A DNA stretch of 64,000 bases. Source: Holotrichia oblita. Taxonomy: Eukaryota > Arthropoda > Insecta > Coleoptera > Scarabaeidae. The stretch spans positions 95,692,023 to 95,756,022 of the forward strand of contig CM043017.1 of NCBI GenBank assembly GCA_023690525.1, written 5' to 3'. Below, in pieces: positions 33,286-44,378 of this stretch (position 1 is the stretch's first letter; every line of letters starts with the position of its first letter). The position numbers and the translations under genes are program-made. The notes beneath the pieces were generated by a model. That model did no database searches. It was not told where the DNA came from and was given only the letters and a program-made list of their open reading frames with translations.

Positions 33286-34845
33286 GCACATAACAACAAC
33301 GTTTACAAATAGTTATAAATAATTAACAATCTCTCTCATATCTGCGTACATTCCGTTTATGTATCAGCATTTTGATTTCCTTGGTACTAGTATGCATGCC
33401 CCAGCGAAACTATGTTCTATTCTAAAATGCACTTGTCGTAGTACATGTTTAATTGTACACTTACATATTTCCTATATGATATTACATTTATATTTTTATT
33501 TAACTTATTAAACAAATTTACGTTAGTATTTTTCTATTATATATTTAGTGAAGGCGGAAATGCAGCGCAAGCATCTGTGTTTATTTGCTACATCTGATTT
33601 AATGAGAGCGAAAAGTATGTGCATATCGTGAAAAATTCTGAACAAGCAAGACGATGAATAGTCAGTTTAAAAGTTTGTTACTGCCACAAACAAGCACGAT
33701 GCAACTCAAAACTTTCATCTAGGAACTTATAATTTTTCGTCAGTATCTCATATCCGTCCCATGTACCCTTCTTATTCAATGCCCCGTTCACCGTCTCCTT
33801 ATAATAATGAAACGCCTTCGTTAGATTCATATCTTTAGGCGATTATATCTCTAATAACTAGCCAGTTGTCACCAACGTTCAGATATGCTTTGTGAAATGC
33901 AACGTATTTGTAGCTCCACAGTAGTTTTTGTCCGTTGCAATTTGTGTAGCTTCATCGTAGCTTTATTTATTCATTGAAAACCTATCTACTGTATTGCAGG
34001 ATTTTAAGAATGCATCGCTAATCTAATTGGTCAACTTTCCACCCGAAATGAATAATTGAAAATGTGATTGGTTACATTACTTACATACATTCTTAAAGAT
34101 AACTAATGTATATGCTGACTTTTTTATCTGCGGGCGGTAGTTACTTCTATTAATAAAACCGAACAGACATCTCTGTATATTTTTATAACTTTTTGTTTGT
34201 ACATACGTACGACAAAATATAACACATCTTACGTTCACTTTTTTAATTAATGTGTACAATTGTTTGTATACGAAACATCAGTTTCATGCTAAAGTTGCTA
34301 TACTTAGGCACTCATGGGAACAGCCGCCTATAAATGGTGGAATGTGATATATCATAAACGACACTCGCGTGCTTGGAATGCTTGGAAAAGAATTTTTATA
34401 CAAAAATCTGTGAAATCATTTGTTTTTGTGTCGTTCATCTACACACACACGGGTAGCGGGGTTTATATTTCTGTACACTCCTTCTACAAACAAAAAAGCA
34501 ACAATTTATAAAATTGAGTATGTCGTTACACAACAATGTTGAAATTACTAAAGCATACCATTATGTAGATAGAGATATTTAGAGGAATAAAGAACAGCAT
34601 GAATTCAAGCTTGTGTTATGTTAAAAGTACGTTGAATACGTATCAAATATAATACAAAGCCAGCGCAATCTTACTTGATCAAATATTTTTACTGAAGAAA
34701 GAGTTGATGTGGTTTATTGTTTTGACAATTATTGTGATTCCATGCGCAGAGAGAAATGAGGTATACATTTTAACTGTGTTCTTAAAATATAATTATTATA
34801 TTAATTTGTTACACAATTATTTTAGAGATTCTTATAAATTTGTGA
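33286..34845. other. intergenic with an unidentified coding-like stretch
   Basis: At about 33700-33960 the minus strand carries protein-like text in two frames: NLTKAFHYYKETVNGALNKK, then GTWDGYEILTKNYKFLDESF, ending near HRACLW, and just upstream VAFHKAYLNVGDNWLVIRD in another frame. It looks like decayed coding sequence but I do not recognise a family. The remainder shows nothing. Confidence 0.35.
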
Positions 34846-34885
34846 TTTGTCGAATATGAGTACTAGATAACTCATATTCGACAAA
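34846..34885. repeat. perfect 16-bp hairpin
   Basis: TTTGTCGAATATGAGT, an 8-nt loop ACTAGATA, then the exact complement ACTCATATTCGACAAA. No coding sequence or known element flanks it. Confidence 0.75.
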
Positions 34886-35524
34886 ATGCAATTTCGAGAA
34901 CTTCTGCCAAGAAACACAATCTGATGCATCTTACGACGGAAAGGTTCAAGGTCTTGAAATACATACAAGCAGGTCTACAAAAAAAATACATGATGGTATG
35001 TGGTCGTCGGAGAAGCGCAGTAAGCCAGTAAAAAGAATAAGCTTTTCCAAATTTTGAAAAGGCTATCGTAACTGCATTTAGAAAAAAATCCTCTTAAAAA
35101 GGTCATAAAAATTACAGTTTCAATTTAAAATTTTGAGGTTAGGTTAGATTACTAAAAATTTGCACAAAAGAAACTTGTTTTATTGAGTGTTAATTTATTT
35201 ATTTAAATTATTCTGTGAATTAATTCAAACCGCATCTCAATATTTTCAGTAACACTAAAGTTACGGCAAATAAAATAAATTAGAAGATTTCAATGTTTCA
35301 ATGTTAAGCAAGTGGGACATGACAAGTAAAAATTTTTCTGACTGAACTTTTGAACTTGCATCCTTTTACTAATTTAACCGTCTCTCGATGTCTTCAACTA
35401 CGCAAGTTACTCATGTTGTTCTTTAGTGGCATCTATGTTGCTGGATTTGCAACATGTTGAAGGTCAGCGAAATATACGCCTTGGTGAACAACAAAGAGGT
35501 GTGGCGACTATAAGGCAATATTGT

Positions 35525-35600
35525 AAGGTTTGATGGTATATAAAGGTAGGTGCTGGCTTACGCTAGCTATAAATAGTGTGAACCATTTGCTATCGTATAC
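35525..35600 (+). promoter_or_regulatory. TATA boxes in a promoter-like stretch
   Basis: GGTATATAAAGGTAGG near 35535 and GCTATAAATAGTGTG near 35568 are strong TATA-like sequences in GC-richer surroundings. They could belong to a retroelement LTR, since errantivirus-like coding remnants lie just to the right, though those read on the opposite strand. No gene start was recognised downstream. Confidence 0.3.
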
Positions 35601-35639
35601 GAACTATACCGGCAAAAGAATCTTCAGAGCGACAGATAA

Positions 35640-35667
35640 AAAATCAGGTCTAGCGAGACCTGATTTT
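35640..35667. repeat. perfect 12-bp hairpin AAAATCAGGTCT
   Basis: AAAATCAGGTCT, tetraloop AGCG, then AGACCTGATTTT. It sits about 70 nt downstream of the second TATA-like box and would lie within any transcript starting there. Confidence 0.7.
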
Positions 35668-35839
35668 CAGACGCTGATATTCTAGGCGATCAGTTCAGGA
35701 TGTATTCTTAAGTGCTTCTAAGTACTGTAAGAGGTATGTAGCTGTGGTCAGCGAACAAGTCCAGTCAAATCTTCGATCCACATATTACTTACTTCGTTCA
35801 GAGAATTGTACTTAAAAAAATTAATTGACTGATAATCGT

Positions 35840-36220
35840 ATAAATATGAATTCTGAGCTCATTTCGTATTGGTCGATGCTCTTGGTCCTTAATTATATTT
35901 TTTAGTAAAGCCATGCTAGCTGGTAACATTCCTTGATTAGTTTGTGTAGTTGCAATTGCTTTATCAAACGACTTTACCGTATTAGTAGTTAATTAAATCT
36001 ATTAATTCAATATGGTTTTTATCTTATCCTGATTACTGATAAACTTATTTATTGCTGTATTATATTTTTCTGCATTTACCTGATGTACATTTCCAGTTAT
36101 CGCTTTTGTGACATTCTCTACAAAGTTGAAAGCTCTATGTTTAGTTCTATCTTTTTTTAAATTGCTATTGTATCTTAATATCTCGTGATATTCTTCTAAT
36201 TACCATGCATAAATATCTCT
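35840..36220 (-). pseudogene. errantivirus-type env remnant
   Basis: Decayed minus-strand frames downstream of a gypsy-type RNase H remnant contain a basic run, RTKHR, at the position of a furin-type cleavage site. A following block (FNFVENVTK, then INKFISNQDKIKTIL) has the look of the fusion-subunit region of gypsy/errantivirus envelope proteins. Stops and shifts interrupt it, with further env-like text down to about 35850. No intact signal peptide or transmembrane segment was found. This is an old, broken endogenous insect retroelement. Confidence 0.5.
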
Positions 36221-36369
36221 AAATCTTGCCGTTTGCACATTAACCCTTATCTAGTTAACTTCCAGTACCTTAACTTTATCTAATAAGCTATCTAAGTGGC
36301 ATATATTGTAAATTCGAAAATTAGATCTTCGTTATTTTCGGTTGGAATTTGTAGAATATATATTTTATT

Positions 36370-36881
36370 ACCTTGATCTTGGTTAAAATTGACTTTATTT
36401 TCGTTCAAGTATATCTAGTAGATATAATACCGTGGCGATTTATTATCGATTGCTTCGTCTATAGAAAGTACTGTTTTTTTAGATAGACAATGGTGTACAG
36501 GTTCCTTTTAATTGTTGAATATTTCTTCTCTTTTTCGCTAAGCGTTTTTGGTGCATGTTTTTGATTGAGTTGCTTTCCTATTTTGCTTACGAAAGTACCG
36601 CACCTACGACTACGTTCGAGGCGTCTGTAGTTAATATAAGCTGTTTATGTTTAAAGGTGGGTTTGTTTATCAATACATTTCTGCAAGTATTAAATGTTTT
36701 GTTTATACTCTTCGTCTATAACAATCTTAGCTTTTTCGGGCATATTGTTAGCTTCGCAAAGTATTTGATAAACTTTGTATGGGAAACCACTAACTCTAAA
36801 ACGAATTTAATTCGCTGCGACTTTATCTTGACTTGGTTTTACGTTATGTTTCGTAACTGTGTGGCCTAGATAAGTAACTTT
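36370..36881 (-). pseudogene. gypsy/errantivirus RT end and RNase H remnant
   Basis: Minus-strand text KKVTYLGHTVTKHNVKPSQ marks the end of RT, then LILTTDASNVVVGAVLS carries the first RNase H aspartate, and after a frame change KTLSEKEKKYSTIKRNL continues the domain. The catalytic RT box is upstream and missing. Stops occur between the blocks. The env-like remnant follows on the same strand, the normal order in errantiviruses. Confidence 0.65.
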
Positions 36882-36884
36882 CTT

Positions 36885-38115
36885 CCTAAAAAAGATGGCC
36901 ATCTAAGTATTGCTGGCGTACAGCTTCCTGGTTTTCCTCGTCTTTTTCTTGTTGGTTGACTCTAGTTGTAAATACTTTCGACCGATAGTAGGCTCAGGCG
37001 AAACAGTTTATTTCATTTTGTCTGTAAAGAGTCGCTTCAAGGACTGGTCGATCGCACGAACAGGTATTTTGTATTGCAATAAGTACAATAAGGAAGATGT
37101 AGATGTGCAAGTTTGCAATTTACATTTGCATATGGTTATGGCGTGGACTTTTCCTAGTCGCGATGTATCCAAGGTTGTTTCTATACCGTGATTTATATAA
37201 TTTTTCTAGTCCAAAACATATCAACTTTAGATATCGATATTGCTATATCTGATTGAAGCGGATGATACATCTGAAATATCTGGCATAAAATATGTATACA
37301 AAATGCTTCATTTAAAAGAAAACGGGGTTTAGTTCTTGTAGTGTTTAACTTTGGTAAAACGGAACATTCTATATACACCAATATATTTGGTGCCATAGAA
37401 TTTGGTTTTATTTATTCATTTCATCCACTTACAATTCTCCATATAACTCAGTGATATTGAACTAATGGGAAGTGAATGAAAATCATAAGGATATGTTTGG
37501 TGAGAGTGTATAAAACTCTTATCATTCTTCCAGTTCAGATTTCTTTCTATAAAATGAAATGAATGACTCAAGAAAGATTATACTCTGTGCATTGTAAATT
37601 TATTAACTATATAAGCTAGTTAAGTGCTTAGAAATATACAATAGGAGATGATGTAGGTAATATACGCATAATGGACAGTAATCATTACTCTCACAAAATT
37701 GTCTAAAAATTAGAATTATTCTAATAGGAGAACGGCAAATCTCTTATAAACCTCAGTTATGTAAATTTCCTGTAATTTAACTTCTACACAAACATAAATT
37801 TATTATAAATTATAAGTCCAGAATTCCAGTTAGGAGACTTCCACCTCGACTTCCACTAACTATGAGACTCTATTTTTTTAGGACTCTCTGCAGAATCGAG
37901 GTTTTTGTAAATTCATTAGGCCAAAGCGTGACTCTACTGGAATATCTAGTACCATGAAGAATTCTGGTGAGGACACATTTGCGACACTATTGTAGAGGAA
38001 TTTGGCAGATTTTTCCAATCGGTGTACTCAGTCCCCTCAAGCATACCAACACACATAAATACCATACACAAAATCTACATCGAACAGTAATAACACTCTT
38101 CAGCTTCCATGAACG
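36885..38115. other. no gene seen
   Basis: The 93-residue plus frame at 36910 begins with a hydrophobic stretch (YSFLVFLVFFLLVDSS) but has no further support. Nothing else recognisable. Confidence 0.45.
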
Positions 38116-38119
38116 TGAA

Positions 38120-39679
38120 ATATTCTTAAAACTAAACGCGGTGAGGGGTAGTTTTACAATGGGAAACAACCATATCCCGAACTTTATACTTACAGACTGC
38201 ACTAGAGCTTTTGCGTATCCTTCGTGAATTCTATTCAGTTTATCACTCCATAATGGAATATTTCCTGATAGCTAGAAATTTACCAAAGTCTTTTCGGTTT
38301 TTAAAAAGGGTGACACTCATATCATAGAAAATTACCGCCCTATAGCTATTATAAATAATTTTGCCAAGGTGTTTGAGATGTGCTAACTTTCACACTTTCA
38401 CTTTGACCCAGGTTTTGTCAGAACAACTAGATACAAATACTCAGATGGATGTAATATACATAGACATTTTAAAAGCATTTGGCAGAGTAGATCATGAATT
38501 GCTTATTGGAAAACTTGAACTTGTGGGATTCTCTCCTGCTCTTAATGTCTTATTTTCATCATACCTATCGAACACAGCAATTTGTGGTATACAGAGGTCA
38601 TAAATAAGTCCAATTGTTTCACCTCTATACCTGGAATTCTACAAGGGGGCAATCTCGGGCCTCTTTTGTTCCTGTTATTCATTGAAGATGTTTGTGAACA
38701 GTTGGATTGTCGGAAGTTGTTGTTTGCAGTCGATTTACTACTATATACAGCTGTTAATGACATTCATGATTGCATTTCATTGCAACAACAACTTGATTGA
38801 TTGAACACATGCTGCCCCAACAACCTGGAACTAAATATATCTAAATGCAAAGTCATGACTTTTATTAGAAAGTCGAGCACTATTAACTATAATTCTATCT
38901 ATTGATAGATGTCAGTCAATGACTGATCTGGGAGTTAATTTTGATGCGAAGTTAGCATTTAGCGAAAATATATCGAATATTATCAGTTCTGCTTTGCGAA
39001 CTCTAGGTTTTATTACAAGAGCCACTCAGAAATTATCTATAGTTGAAAGTGTAATACCAATCTACTACGTTTTCGTGCGGACCAAAATTGAGTATGTATA
39101 ATATGGTTACCTCTATATAAAACTAATGTACATTTACTGGAAACTGTTCAACGGCGATTCCTTAAATTCTTATGTTACAAACAAAACCATATTTATCTGC
39201 CACAAGGCCTCAGTCTACTCGAAGCATTTAATATGGAAACATTGGATCTGTGAAGACACCAGGCTGATTAGATTCTTATATAAGCGTCCTAATAATTGTA
39301 TTGATGCTCCCGATTTGCTTAATCAAATAGATTTTATGGTACCTATAGTTTTTATGCAAAAAGTTAATACTTTCTATTGTAAAGCTGCTAGAACAAATAT
39401 GGGATTAAAATCACTTTGTATAGACTCTGTTCATATTTCAGTGCTATTGCTGATCCAGAAACTGATATTCATTACACCGCTTTGTTGGCACTTTTGCGTA
39501 TTTGTACCATTCACTACCATTATCTGTAGAGCTGATGTAATTTAGATAGAATTTTGGGTTACTTTATTCTTTTGTTTCTCTCTGTTCTCCCTTTAGATAT
39601 GTATATAAGTATAATTAATATATGCGCAAGCAAACTTGATTTGTACTTTGTCCTGCAATTAGATGTATAGTCTGTTGGG
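38120..39679 (+). pseudogene. CR1/Jockey-like LINE RT, dead
   Basis: RT blocks in order on the plus strand: PNFILTDCTRAFAYP near 38170, ENYRPIAIINNFAKVFEM near 38330, VIYIDILKAFGRVDHELLIG near 38450 (first catalytic D region, with FGRVDH), then SIPGILQGGNLGPLLFLLFI near 38630. The catalytic box is FAVDLLLYT, so the FADD aspartate is V. The thumb (MTDLGVNFDAKLAFSENISN) and the C-terminal domain (WKHWICEDTRLIRFLYKRPN, then QKVNTFYCKAARTNMGLK) follow. The 3' end TCTGTTGGGCAAAT plus a (TTA)-rich tail matches the 3' end of the LINE at 48590-52400. Confidence 0.8.
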
Positions 39680-39720
39680 CAAATACACTATTACTATTAT
39701 TATTACTATTATTATTATTA
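39680..39720 (+). repeat. (TTA)n microsatellite tail of the LINE
   Basis: ACTATTACTATTATTATTAC and further TTA units end the CR1/Jockey-like LINE. The same kind of tract resumes at 44398 after the inserted R1-like element. Confidence 0.75.
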
Positions 39721-40794
39721 GTATGTGTTGGATTTGCCGACGACCTTTCCCTGGTGGTGGGAGCGGACAGCGAACACTCCCTTATGAGAAATACGGACCT
39801 GTGCTTGGACATGATCAGCACATGGATGAAGGACCACAGGCTAAAATTGGCGCCTGACAAGACCGAGGTGTTGCTAATGAACGGAAAGAGGAGACGGGAC
39901 CACATCGCCTTCTCCCTCGAGGGGGTAGTATTGAAACCTACCAAGACTGTAACATACCTTGGTGTCACCCTTGATGAGAGAGGATCTTTCGGACAGCATG
40001 TGAATAACGCTGTTAGTAAAGCTGAACAGAAAGGGGCCGGCCTAACCAGACTCATGCCCAATATCAGAGGACCAAGCAGTGGAAAGAGGGCGGTTCTGTG
40101 TAGCGCGATCCACAATCTGCTACTTTACGGTGCACCCATATGGAGGAAAGTGGTCGAAATAAACAAATACAGACGTATCCTGGAGAAAGCGCAGAGGGGG
40201 ATGCTGCTGCGCGTTGCGTCGGCCTACAAAACAGTCTCCCTGGAGGCAGTTCAGGTGATCGCGGGCGTTACACCAATCGACCTGATGGTCCGAGAGCGGG
40301 CGTTTATTTATGATCGAAGACACGAGGACCGACAACAAATAACTAGTCAGGCCAAAAACAATACCATCGTCGCATGGCAGGAAAAGTGGGACACCCTAAG
40401 CGACAAGGCGCAGTGGACTAAGCGCCTCATCGGGCGTCTTGATTCTTGGATTGCGTGCAAGCACCGCCAGGTAGATTACTACCTGTGCCAGGCACTGACA
40501 GGACACGGCTCGTTTCGCGCATTCGCTAGGCGTATAAACAGGGATACCCACGACGAATGTATCTACTGCGGATGGCCTGATACGCCAGAACACACAATAT
40601 TTGCTTGTTCTAAGTGGAGTGAGCATAGAATGGGCCCTTATGAAAGTATTGGACGTGCACTAACACCGGAAACCTTGGTATCGACCATGCTAGAGTCGCC
40701 CTCCACGTGGAAGCTGGTACATGATATGATAAGGGGGATAATGTCCACAAAAGAGGCGGATGAGTTCCACAGACAAAGACAACGACAGCAGTAG
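39721..40794 (+). CDS. R1-like RT palm, thumb and zinc finger, open frame
   Basis: An uninterrupted frame of about 357 codons runs from the truncation point to a stop. It opens with VGFADDLSLVVGADSEHSL, keeping the catalytic FADD, then LKLAPDKTEVLLMNGKRRR and VTYLGVTLDERGSFGQHVNN of the thumb. The C-terminal finger is CIYCGWPDTPEHTIFAC, a C-x2-C-x7-H-x4-C pattern as in R1-clade proteins. The fingers, endonuclease and ORF1 are missing, so it cannot retrotranspose by itself. Lack of any stop suggests a recent insertion. There is no natural start codon. Confidence 0.85.
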   Translation, partial: VCVGFADDLSLVVGADSEHSLMRNTDLCLDMISTWMKDHRLKLAPDKTEVLLMNGKRRRDHIAFSLEGVVLKPTKTVTYLGVTLDERGSFGQHVNNAVSKAEQKGAGLTRLMPNIRGPSSGKRAVLCSAIHNLLLYGAPIWRKVVEINKYRRILEKAQRGMLLRVASAYKTVSLEAVQVIAGVTPIDLMVRERAFIYDRRHEDRQQITSQAKNNTIVAWQEKWDTLSDKAQWTKRLIGRLDSWIACKHRQVDYYLCQALTGHGSFRAFARRINRDTHDECIYCGWPDTPEHTIFACSKWSEHRMGPYESIGRALTPETLVSTMLESPSTWKLVHDMIRGIMSTKEADEFHRQRQRQQ

Positions 40795-41004
40795 ATGACG
40801 TAGGCCCGCAAGAAGCACACTACCTGATGAAATATTACCAATAGGAATATAATGTCGAAAAAAGAAACCGATAAACGAGACAGACAGAGAACAGTAACTG
40901 CTGCTGTAACATAGGATAGTGGGAAAGACAAGATCACAGAAATCTATAGACCTGCCGGTAGTACCTGACGCCATATCACCAATAGTTCCGGGTACTACAG
41001 AGGG

Positions 41005-41041
41005 CATATCGTCGGCTTAGTTAGAAAACCTCGTAAGTCCA
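41005..41041 (+). repeat. left terminal inverted repeat, 37 bp
   Basis: Begins CATATCGTCGGCTTAGTTAG and ends AACCTCGTAAGTCCA. It is the exact reverse complement of 44260-44296. Confidence 0.9.
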
Positions 41042-41376
41042 AATAAGAAAATTTTAGAGGACGAATAAAAAACAGTTCAGTAAAATATTGTCCTCTAATT
41101 GTCGATGCATTTTTTAAAATTATTTTATAATATACTTTCAAGTGCAGGTGTGTAAAAAGATTTTGCTACCAAATGACATTCAGCAAATAATAATGGACTT
41201 ATGAGATTTTCTGTATAAATTATGCCAACTTTATGGACTTACGAGTTTTTCGTTGCCGGTTAGCAAGAATGGTAGTAATGCTATTATTTATTAAATCAGG
41301 AGAGTAACTAATTTAAGAGGAAGTAAAGAGCACACGTTTGTCGATTACAAAATAAGTTTTTAATTTATTTTTTATT

Positions 41377-43801
41377 TTACACTGCTTGAAAAGGTAATTC
41401 ATCGTAAAATGTATGATAATCAGGAAGCAAAGACCGTTTCAGATATTGCAAGTGATCATATTTTGTTTTCTTAATGGGCAGTCTGGATTTGTATAAACGG
41501 GGTAGCTGTTTCGGATCAACACAAGGAATATTCTTTACACGACACTGTAATAAAAATCAGTCAGAAATAAATTATAATAATTAGAATAATTAATACCTCT
41601 AGCTCATTCCATGGGTCAGGATGGTTCAGCTTGTAGTAGATTTTTGCTTCTTGTGTGTATTTTAACTGCCTTAGATCTGACACCTGAGGATCACCCACCT
41701 TCTTTCCGGGTCTTATATTAGGATAAATCTGCACTTGACTGAAGTCTTTAAAAAACTCGTGAGATACATACAGAACATTGTACGGGTGGGGCTTTTTGCG
41801 AGCAGTTTTACAAATTTGCTCGTAGTCAGCAGGAACATTAATTTTTATATTCCTCATCCTTCTTTCTATAACGGAATGCATTGTATCCACTTCCATTTGG
41901 GTGTGCCCTATTTCTAGATATTTCTGAATTATAGTCACAGAATATAATACAGAAATGTTCAAAAGAGCATTCGCCAGTGTTGTATTTCTATTCTGACTAG
42001 CACACCCGTCGCTGTACAGAATTATCTCTTGTTCTCCACTCCTTTTGGGAATTACCTCTTTTACTAAAAAATCACACAGTAACGAAGCAAAATTATCACC
42101 AGTTACCCCTCCTTCTGACTCATTCCAGAGGTAACAAAATCCATCATGTGTTTTTAAATCAAAAATTGTGTAATTATGTGTGATTAGTTTTGTACGAAAG
42201 TAATTTGCAGAAACATTTGACAGTGGGCTCAGAAGTACTGCTTGTACATCCACAGTATACACTAGGTTGTTTGACTCCTTATCTATCTGTTTTTCTTTGC
42301 GTGCGTCTGTTTTTCTAATTTGGTGTTCATGAAATTTTGTATCATCAAGGTTTCCTACTTCGTGTTCTGCACATATCTCGCATTGGTCCTTTTTAGGTAT
42401 GTATAGACTTAGATTGAGTTTTGCGAAATATTTTTCAAATGTAAAAATAGAGAGTGGTTTTACATTTTTTTCACCACACCATTCTTGAGCATAAACATCA
42501 TATAGTGATCGTTTGCTTTTCCAGACTGGTTCCAGATAGAGTTTTGACGTTGAGGCCCGACAATAATGTGATTCTACCTTCGGTAATTCCTTAAAAAATA
42601 ATTGTAAGCAATCTACCCTCATCTTTAGCGTTTCATTTCTTGCTTGTCTTTTACGCGATTGTTCTGGTTCAGTCCTTTCAGGACTGCTATCTAAGTCGCG
42701 TTGTCCCAGTTGATTATTTTCTTTTTTCCACTGTAAGGCACTGTATTCCCCAATTCCATGGGTGTTCAAAAACATTGTCTTGCACACCCTATATTTGGTC
42801 TCTCCTTTAGACATGTAATATTCAACAGAATATTGTCTTCTAGAAGAAGTCTCTTCTTTACGATTTCTAGCACGCGATGTTTCTTTCATTTCTAACGAAC
42901 AGCTAATATACATTTTTTTCTTTTTCCAATTTAACCCTTTCCAAAACTTTCTAAATACTGCCGTTCTTTCTTCTTCTGAAAACTCACGACATTTAAGTCT
43001 CGAGTTTTTTTTTTAAGGAGCTTTTGCAGTTGCATTTTCCTTTCATTGTCCTTTTTTCTTTGGGTATGTCATAGCTAATTTTTCCATTGTTATTTTTTCT
43101 TCCTTTATATGTTGTTCCACGCTCTCGCCTTTTTTTATTAACATTTACTCCCCACTTGTTCTTATTCATGTCCCACTTATTAGCTCTTTGTCTCTTTACC
43201 GCTTTGTTGTTGCTTCCAATTTCATTTTCGATAATATTTGTTGCTTCGTTGGTCTCATTGATGCCGAAATTTTCCTTTAAAGGTATTATTTCTATTTCCA
43301 TTGCATCTTCCGCAATTTGTGCCGTAACTGTACACTCATAATTAGCGATTTCGTTTTCTATTATTTCTTCTACATTATTATCCTCAAAAATAACATCAGA
43401 ATTTTTTGGTGATGTTCCTGATCGCACCCCTTTATAACATTCCTGGGAATGCCCTAATACATCATCTTCGTAATTTACAACTCCACCTGCCTCTTCTGTA
43501 TTACACTGAGTTAAAACAATATTATTATTTTCATTTACATCACAATGGTCAAGTTCAATTGATTCATTATAAAGTTCATTATTTGTTTCTCCACTGATAT
43601 CTTGAAGAATGTTCTGTAAAATAAAGTATTATAACTTGCAGTTGCTTACAAAACAAAATAACTTACCGATTCAGCATTATCTATTTCCGTTAATTCGGAA
43701 TTACTTAGAACTAATAAACCGTCGGATCCTACTGTATAATTATAAGTCTGTTTTGTCAGTTGTAATATTTTTATTGTTCGTTGCGAGAAACTCGATGACA
43801 T
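41377..43801 (-). CDS. DDE-like transposase, 3 exons, one homopolymer shift
   Basis: Exon 1 is 43801-43667 (45 codons, MSSSFSQRTIKILQ...). Intron 1 (43666-43614, 53 bp) has GTAAGT and TTTTACAG. Exon 2 is 43613-41597, 2,017 nt, frameshifted once in an A10 run near 43005-43014: with nine A it is exactly 672 codons. Intron 2 is 41596-41545 (52 bp, GTATTA to TTACAG). Exon 3 is 41544-41377 and ends DELPFQAV. Total about 772 residues. Order: acidic N-terminus, basic KR-rich segment (~183-240), FSEEERTAVFRKFW block, SHYCRASTSKLYLEPVW, cysteine pair PKKDQCEICAEH (~456-459), then VYTVDVQAVL (D~500), LYSDGCASQNRN (D~580) and EIGHTQMEVDTMHS (~620), a likely DDE/D triad. The family is known to me only as uncharacterised animal proteins. 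The triad assignment is inference. Confidence 0.75.
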
Positions 43802-44259
43802 GATTGTTCTTTTCTTGAAAATACACGTAGAAAATCTTGTAACTCCGGAATTATTATAACAGAACAATTGGTAACATCGCTAAGAAAACCTCGTAACTCC
43901 ACGGTCACTTTTCTCGATGAAATAATGACTAAACATACATAATAACAATAAGCAATCACAACGATTGTATGAATGAATAACTTACCACTATTATTGTTTT
44001 TGTAAGACACCACTATTTGCTATTTACTTTAAATAATATCAACCCACAAACATAACACCCATGACAGCATGTACGTAGCCATTACGCAAATGGGAGTTAC
44101 GAGGTTTTCGCTTTTAAAATAACGGTCGAGGACTTAAGAGATTTTCTGAACAGCTTGAAATACCAGTTTAATATGTTTTGAGACTTACGAGATTATCCTA
44201 TAATATAGAGCTCATTTTTCTACATTTTATCATGGCGAAATGTAATTTTTGATAAATTG

Positions 44260-44296
44260 TGGACTTACGAGGTTTTCTAACTAAGCCGACGATATG
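44260..44296 (-). repeat. right terminal inverted repeat, 37 bp
   Basis: Begins TGGACTTACGAGGTTTTCTA and ends AGCCGACGATATG, pairing with 41005-41041. Confidence 0.9.
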
Positions 44297-44378
44297 AGGG
44301 GTTTTAGTGGGTGCGAGTCCCACACACCAATGTGCGATTGACCCAAGCACTTGGCGTGCATTATGCATTTCCCCTGGC

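Larger units (their letters stand above)
41005..44296 (-). mobile_element. 3,292-bp DDE-like DNA transposon, 4-bp TSD
   Basis: Perfect 37-bp terminal inverted repeats and a 4-bp direct repeat AGGG at 41001-41004 and 44297-44300 define the element. Removing it restores a normal R1 3' UTR (CTACAGAGGGGTTTTAGTGG). It carries one minus-strand gene in three exons and many subterminal copies of a GGACTTACGAG-type motif. The 4-bp duplication and long TIR fit Sola-type or another 4-bp-TSD superfamily, but I cannot assign it firmly. Confidence 0.85.

Noticed and set aside
39615..40115. 166-residue minus-strand open frame
   Set aside because: Antisense to the well-supported R1-like RT frame and contains a run of Asn from the microsatellite.
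42993..43427. Separate second gene in the 41-44 kb transposon
   Set aside because: Frame arithmetic shows it is the N-terminal part of the single transposase gene, separated from the rest only by one base in an A10 run.
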